Source of the DNA: CAZDAW01 sp964503685
Lineage (GTDB): Bacteria; Chloroflexota; Anaerolineae; Anaerolineales; Anaerolineaceae
Direction: 5' to 3'
Assembly (NCBI GenBank): GCA_964503685.1
Contig: CAZDAW010000077.1
Location: 1-17,666, forward strand
DNA length: 17,666 nucleotides
Part shown: one piece after another, positions 14,710 through 17,666 of the stretch
Numbering within the stretch: the first letter of the stretch is position 1
Layout of the letters: the number at the start of each line of letters is the position of its first letter
Program-made: the position numbers and the translations under genes
The notes under the pieces: generated by a model
Seen by the model: the letters and a program-made list of their open reading frames with translations, nothing else
The model's database searches: none
What the model was told of the DNA's origin: nothing

Positions 14710-14739
14710 TCGAAATAGATCAGGGCAGAGGTTTTTATT
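14700..14739 (+). terminator. Expression-platform terminator of fluoride riboswitch 2
   Basis: AGCTTCTGTC (14700-14709) pairs along ten positions with GGCAGAGGTT (14724-14733), using three G-U pairs, followed by TTTTATTTT. The left arm includes the pseudoknot strand AGCTTC, so fluoride binding should relieve termination before enolase. Confidence 0.8.
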
Positions 14740-14775
14740 TTCACTTCACAAAATCGTTTTCAGGAGGAATAGTCT

Positions 14776-16056
14776 ATGACCAGTATTGATTTTGTACATG
14801 CACGAGAAATCCTCGATTCTCGAGGGAATCCAACCGTTGAAGTTGAGGTGAGTTTAGACAGCGGCGCGTTCGGCCGGGCTGCTGTGCCTTCTGGCGCTTC
14901 TACTGGAGTTCATGAAGCATTGGAACTGCGTGATGGCGATAAAACCCGGTATAGCGGAAAGGGTGTACTCAAAGCAGTTGAGCACGTGAATAAGGAACTT
15001 GCTGAAGCTATTACAGGGATGGATGCTTTGGATCAATCGGCTGTTGATAAGGCGATGCTTGATCTGGATGGAACGCCAAACAAGAATAAATTTGGCGCTA
15101 ATGCTATTTTAGGTGTGAGCCTGGCGGTTGCACGCGCCGCGGCTGAAGAAGTTGGCCTGCCGCTTTATCGCTACCTGGGCGGCGTAACAGCAAAAGTATT
15201 ACCTGTGCCCATGTTCAATATTCTCAACGGCGGTGTGCATGCCAACTGGCAGGGTACTGACTTGCAAGAGTTTATGATTGCGCCGGTCGGCGCTCCCAAC
15301 TTCCGTGAAGCTTTACGCTGGGGCAGCGAAGTGTATCATGCGCTTAAGGGTGTATTAAAGACCGAAGGATATACAACCGGTGTAGGCGATGAAGGCGGCT
15401 TTGCTCCTGCGCTTAAGACCAACGCTGAAGCAGTTGAAGTTATCCTGAAAGCTATTGAAAAAGCGGGTTATAAACCGGGAGATCAGGTAGCCATTGCTCT
15501 GGATCCAGCATCCAGCGGTTTCTATGAAGATGGCTTCTATAATTTGCGCACTGAAGGGAAGAAGGTGACTTCGGCTGAAATGGTTGAAATGTATGCTTCG
15601 TGGGTCAAGAAGTACCCGATTGTTGTACTGGAAGATGGCCTGGCGGAAGATGATTGGGATGGTTGGAAGTTATTAAATAAAACCATTGGCGATAAAATTG
15701 AACTGGTAGGCGACGATCTCTTCGTGACAAATGTCCAGCGTGTGGCGCGTGGCATCCAGGAAAATGTAGCCAACGCCGTGTTGATTAAACTGAATCAGAT
15801 CGGTACACTCAGCGAAACGATTGCTACAATTGAGATGGCGCATAAGGCCGGTTGGGGAGCGATGGTTTCCCATCGATCGGGCGAAACGGTGGATAGTTTT
15901 ATCGCTGATTTCACCGTAGCCATGAGCACCGGGCATTTGAAGACGGGCGCACCCTGCCGCGGTGAGCGGGTTGAAAAATATAACCAACTGATGCGAATTG
16001 AAGAAGAATTGGGAGATGCTGCGATCTATGCCGGTCGTAAGGCATTTGTACGCTAA
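14776..16056 (+). CDS. eno: Enolase (phosphopyruvate hydratase)
   Basis: Converts 2-phosphoglycerate to phosphoenolpyruvate in glycolysis and back in gluconeogenesis; cytoplasmic and magnesium-dependent. The 426 residues are the standard length. Visible catalytic and metal residues: His155, Glu165 (QEFMI), Glu206 (GDEGGFAP), Asp243, Glu286 (VVLEDGLAEDDWDGW), Asp313 (GDDLFVTN), Lys338 (IKLNQIGT), His366 (SHRSGET) and Lys389 (LKTGAP). AGGAGG lies 8 bases before the ATG. The gene has its own promoter and fluoride riboswitch, fitting the known inhibition of enolase by fluoride with magnesium and phosphate: making more enzyme would offset inhibition. Transcription ends at the hairpin at 16080. Confidence 0.97.
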   Translation: MTSIDFVHAREILDSRGNPTVEVEVSLDSGAFGRAAVPSGASTGVHEALELRDGDKTRYSGKGVLKAVEHVNKELAEAITGMDALDQSAVDKAMLDLDGTPNKNKFGANAILGVSLAVARAAAEEVGLPLYRYLGGVTAKVLPVPMFNILNGGVHANWQGTDLQEFMIAPVGAPNFREALRWGSEVYHALKGVLKTEGYTTGVGDEGGFAPALKTNAEAVEVILKAIEKAGYKPGDQVAIALDPASSGFYEDGFYNLRTEGKKVTSAEMVEMYASWVKKYPIVVLEDGLAEDDWDGWKLLNKTIGDKIELVGDDLFVTNVQRVARGIQENVANAVLIKLNQIGTLSETIATIEMAHKAGWGAMVSHRSGETVDSFIADFTVAMSTGHLKTGAPCRGERVEKYNQLMRIEEELGDAAIYAGRKAFVR

Positions 16057-16079
16057 CGGATAATGGTTTAAGGGCTAAC

Positions 16080-16109
16080 GGGCTGGAGAAAAATCTCCAG
16101 CCCATTTTT
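16080..16109 (+). terminator. Intrinsic terminator after enolase
   Basis: GGGCTGGAGA (16080-16089) and TCTCCAGCCC (16094-16103) form a perfect 10-bp stem with an AAAA loop, followed by ATTTTT. It sits 24 bases after the enolase stop and only 17 bases before the next start codon. Confidence 0.92.
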
Positions 16110-16125
16110 GATAAGGGAAGTGTTG

Positions 16126-16752
16126 ATGCCGACAACGATCATTTTGGTTCGTCATGGGCAAACTGAGTGGAATCGGGTTGAGCGATTCAGGGGGCGATAT
16201 GATATTCCGTTGAATTCCACCGGGTTGAAACAGGCGCAATTGACTGCCAGGTATATCCCAAAACGATGGAAGCCTGTCGCTGTTTATTGCAGTCCGCTCA
16301 AGCGAGCGATGCAGACTGCAAAAGTGATCGCTGAAGAATTTCACCTTTCAGCATTCCCAACGGATGGCTTGATTGATATTGATTATGGGTCCTGGCAGGG
16401 ATTAACCCCTGAAGAGGTCGAAAATCAGTGGCCAGAACTTTTATCAGACTGGTATGAAACGCCGGATGCCGTGAAAATTCCGGAAGGTGAAACCCTTAAA
16501 CAGGTTGGCAACCGGGCCATGAGCACAATCGATGAAATGATTGATCGACACCGCAATCAACAGATTGTCCTGGTCAGTCATACCGTAGTAAATCGTTTGA
16601 TTTTGTTAAGAACCCTGGGCCTGGGAGATGATAGATTTTGGTATTTGCGCCAGGAACCCTGTGCAATCAACGAAATTGAATACTCGGAAAAAGGTTATAA
16701 GGTTGTTTCGATGAATGAGACCTGTCATTTACAAATGGCAAACCAGGCGTAA
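16126..16752 (+). CDS. Histidine phosphatase family protein (phosphoglycerate mutase-like)
   Basis: A 208-residue member of the histidine phosphatase superfamily. The catalytic motif LVRHGQTEWN puts the phospho-accepting histidine at residue 10, with SPLKRAMQTA at 56-65, and the second histidine is His152 (VLVSHTVVNR). The acid usually seen as Glu in L-x-E-I-x-F-G is Asp84 here (LIDIDYGSWQG), a conservative change. The length and motifs fit the broad-specificity phosphatase/CobC-PhoE group better than the about 250-residue GpmA, so mutase activity is not assured. I chose ATG 16126 because AAGGGA lies 7 bases upstream; the TTG start at 16108 falls in the T run of the enolase terminator. There is no clear promoter of its own, so it may depend on readthrough from enolase. 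Confidence 0.88.
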   Translation: MPTTIILVRHGQTEWNRVERFRGRYDIPLNSTGLKQAQLTARYIPKRWKPVAVYCSPLKRAMQTAKVIAEEFHLSAFPTDGLIDIDYGSWQGLTPEEVENQWPELLSDWYETPDAVKIPEGETLKQVGNRAMSTIDEMIDRHRNQQIVLVSHTVVNRLILLRTLGLGDDRFWYLRQEPCAINEIEYSEKGYKVVSMNETCHLQMANQA

Positions 16753-16779
16753 TAAATTTTGATTAAGTTCTTTCCTTGC

Positions 16780-16815
16780 GGGAAAATAGTAAATAATAAA
16801 AATTTCCCTCTTTTT
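16780..16815 (+). terminator. Possible weak terminator after the histidine phosphatase gene
   Basis: GGGAAA (16780-16785) and TTTCCC (16803-16808) can form a short stem with a 17-base AT-rich loop, followed by a T-rich run. The stem is short and the loop long, so the call is tentative. Confidence 0.35.
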
Positions 16816-16868
16816 CACAACTTTTCCGAATTAATATTTTCCAGATATTCTGCGCTGATTGAATTGAA

Positions 16869-17288
16869 ATGTTGACTTATTTTTGTCCAAAGTGTTGGAT
16901 GCAAGTAAGCAAAACGGAAAAAGTATGCCCCGGTTGTGGTTATGACCTTTCTGATTTTCATGATATCCCGTTTGAGGAAAAATTACTGGATTCATTGAAC
17001 CACGCCGTTCCAGAAAGACGAATTATAGCAGCTCAGGCGCTTGGAAACATGCATAGTGTAAAGGCTCTGGCCGAATTCAAGAAAATTGTTGAAAGTGAGG
17101 AGGTGAATTACTTTTTTCTTCGGGCTGTTTTACTTGCGACTGCCAAAATTGATCACCCTGATCGGATAGTGATTTTGAAAAAGGCATCCCAAAAACCCTC
17201 TTCTTTGGTATCAAAGTTGGCAAATGATCTCCTGTTGATGATTTCTGAGGATAGGGATATTGACAAATGGGATAAAAATGCAGGTTGA
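16869..17288 (+). CDS. Small zinc-ribbon protein with HEAT-like helical repeats
   Basis: A 139-residue cytoplasmic protein. The N-terminus holds a zinc ribbon: CPKC (Cys6, Cys9) and CPGCG (Cys20, Cys23). The remainder (about 38-130) has helical pairs resembling HEAT/armadillo repeats (ERRIIAAQALGNMHSVKALAEFKKIV and NYFFLRAVLLATAKI-PDRIVILKKAS). Such modules usually mediate protein contacts. No ribosome site is apparent before the ATG, but a later start would remove the first cysteine pair. It is followed after 39 bases by a P-type-ATPase-related ORF with a good ribosome site, so the two may form an operon. Function unknown. Confidence 0.75.
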   Translation: MLTYFCPKCWMQVSKTEKVCPGCGYDLSDFHDIPFEEKLLDSLNHAVPERRIIAAQALGNMHSVKALAEFKKIVESEEVNYFFLRAVLLATAKIDHPDRIVILKKASQKPSSLVSKLANDLLLMISEDRDIDKWDKNAG

Positions 17289-17327
17289 AATAATTGCTGT
17301 TTTGCAAGATTACTTATGGAGAAATAA

Positions 17328-17666
17328 GTGACTTTCATGGCGAGCAATTTCGTTACCATTGTCAAAGATGGAAAACTGATCAATATTGATGAAGATAAAT
17401 TACGTCGAGATGATGAAGTGATCTTCCAGGCAGGGGATATTATTCCTGCTGATCTGAGGCTGATTGAAGCCAGAGAATTAGAAGTTGATGAATTTGAGAT
17501 AACCGGCGAAATTATGCCGGTCATTAAAAATATTGCCGGCCATGATGACATGATTTATATGGGGAGTAGAGTTATTAAGGGTTCTGGGAGAGGTATTGTA
17601 ATTGCAACAGGAGACCAAACCGAATACGGCAAAGTTCTGGAACAATCTTGGGAAGAACAAAAAAGG
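17328..17666 (+). CDS. P-type ATPase-related protein beginning at the actuator domain, incomplete at window end
   Basis: An open frame running off the window, 113 codons visible. I prefer the GTG at 17328, with GGAG 6 bases upstream; the ATG at 17337 in the same frame is the alternative. The product reads VKDGKLINIDEDKLRRDDEV, then QAGDIIPADLRLIEARELEVDEFEITGE, clearly the actuator domain of P-type ATPases of the calcium/proton class. Two oddities are visible. First, the usual N-terminal membrane helices M1-M2 are missing. Second, the TGES dephosphorylation motif reads T59-G60-E61-I62, keeping the essential Glu but not the Ser. Whether the phosphorylation domain (DKTGT) and further helices follow cannot be seen. 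It could be an N-terminally truncated transporter, a pseudogene or a stand-alone actuator-domain protein. Confidence 0.7.
   Translation, partial: MTFMASNFVTIVKDGKLINIDEDKLRRDDEVIFQAGDIIPADLRLIEARELEVDEFEITGEIMPVIKNIAGHDDMIYMGSRVIKGSGRGIVIATGDQTEYGKVLEQSWEEQKR

Overview
The window looks like a chromosomal segment of an uncultured or poorly known bacterium, most likely Chloroflexota of the class Anaerolineae. That placement is inference: it rests on protein style (an ECF sigma factor coupled to a transmembrane, TolB-like partner, Thr/Pro-rich lipoproteins, secreted repeat proteins with fibronectin-like tails) and not on a marker gene. I see no rRNA, tRNA, CRISPR array, transposase or phage gene.

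Layout. 1-1013: a cation diffusion facilitator (+). 1050-1088: a perfect bidirectional hairpin terminator shared with the convergent gene. 1100-4114 (-): one secreted repeat protein of about 1000 residues, split in two by an in-frame TAG that replaces a tryptophan codon conserved in its repeats. 4403-4840 (+): a small PsiE-like membrane protein. 5011-8154 (+): a tightly overlapping set of an ECF sigma factor, a membrane-anchored partner protein and a short, probably truncated lipoprotein. 8054-9379 (-): an SsnA-like amidohydrolase whose 3' end overlaps that lipoprotein.

9680-13881 (+): the first regulatory highlight. A strong promoter drives a 22-residue leader peptide with six histidines (four consecutive CAT codons), followed by a plausible antiterminator and a strong intrinsic terminator, directly before hisD. 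hisD is followed by a three-gene SsuABC/TauABC-type ABC importer in the same direction. This looks like histidine attenuation of an operon coupling the last step of histidine synthesis to an importer of unknown substrate. The promoter places the transcript start almost on the leader ATG, so the leader peptide is probably translated from a leaderless mRNA.

13963-16752 (+): the second highlight. Two separate promoters each feed an RNA matching the fluoride (crcB) riboswitch architecture, each with a terminator that reuses the 3' strand of the pseudoknot. The first precedes an unrecognised 150-residue helical protein; the second precedes enolase, the classic fluoride-inhibited glycolytic enzyme. 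The two copies differ by a compensatory pair change in the pseudoknot. A phosphoglycerate-mutase-like histidine phosphatase follows enolase after a terminator. The unrecognised protein is a good candidate for a new fluoride-responsive function.

16869-17666 (+): a zinc-ribbon/HEAT-like small protein and the start of a P-type-ATPase-related ORF that begins directly at the actuator domain, has TGEI in place of TGES, and runs off the window.
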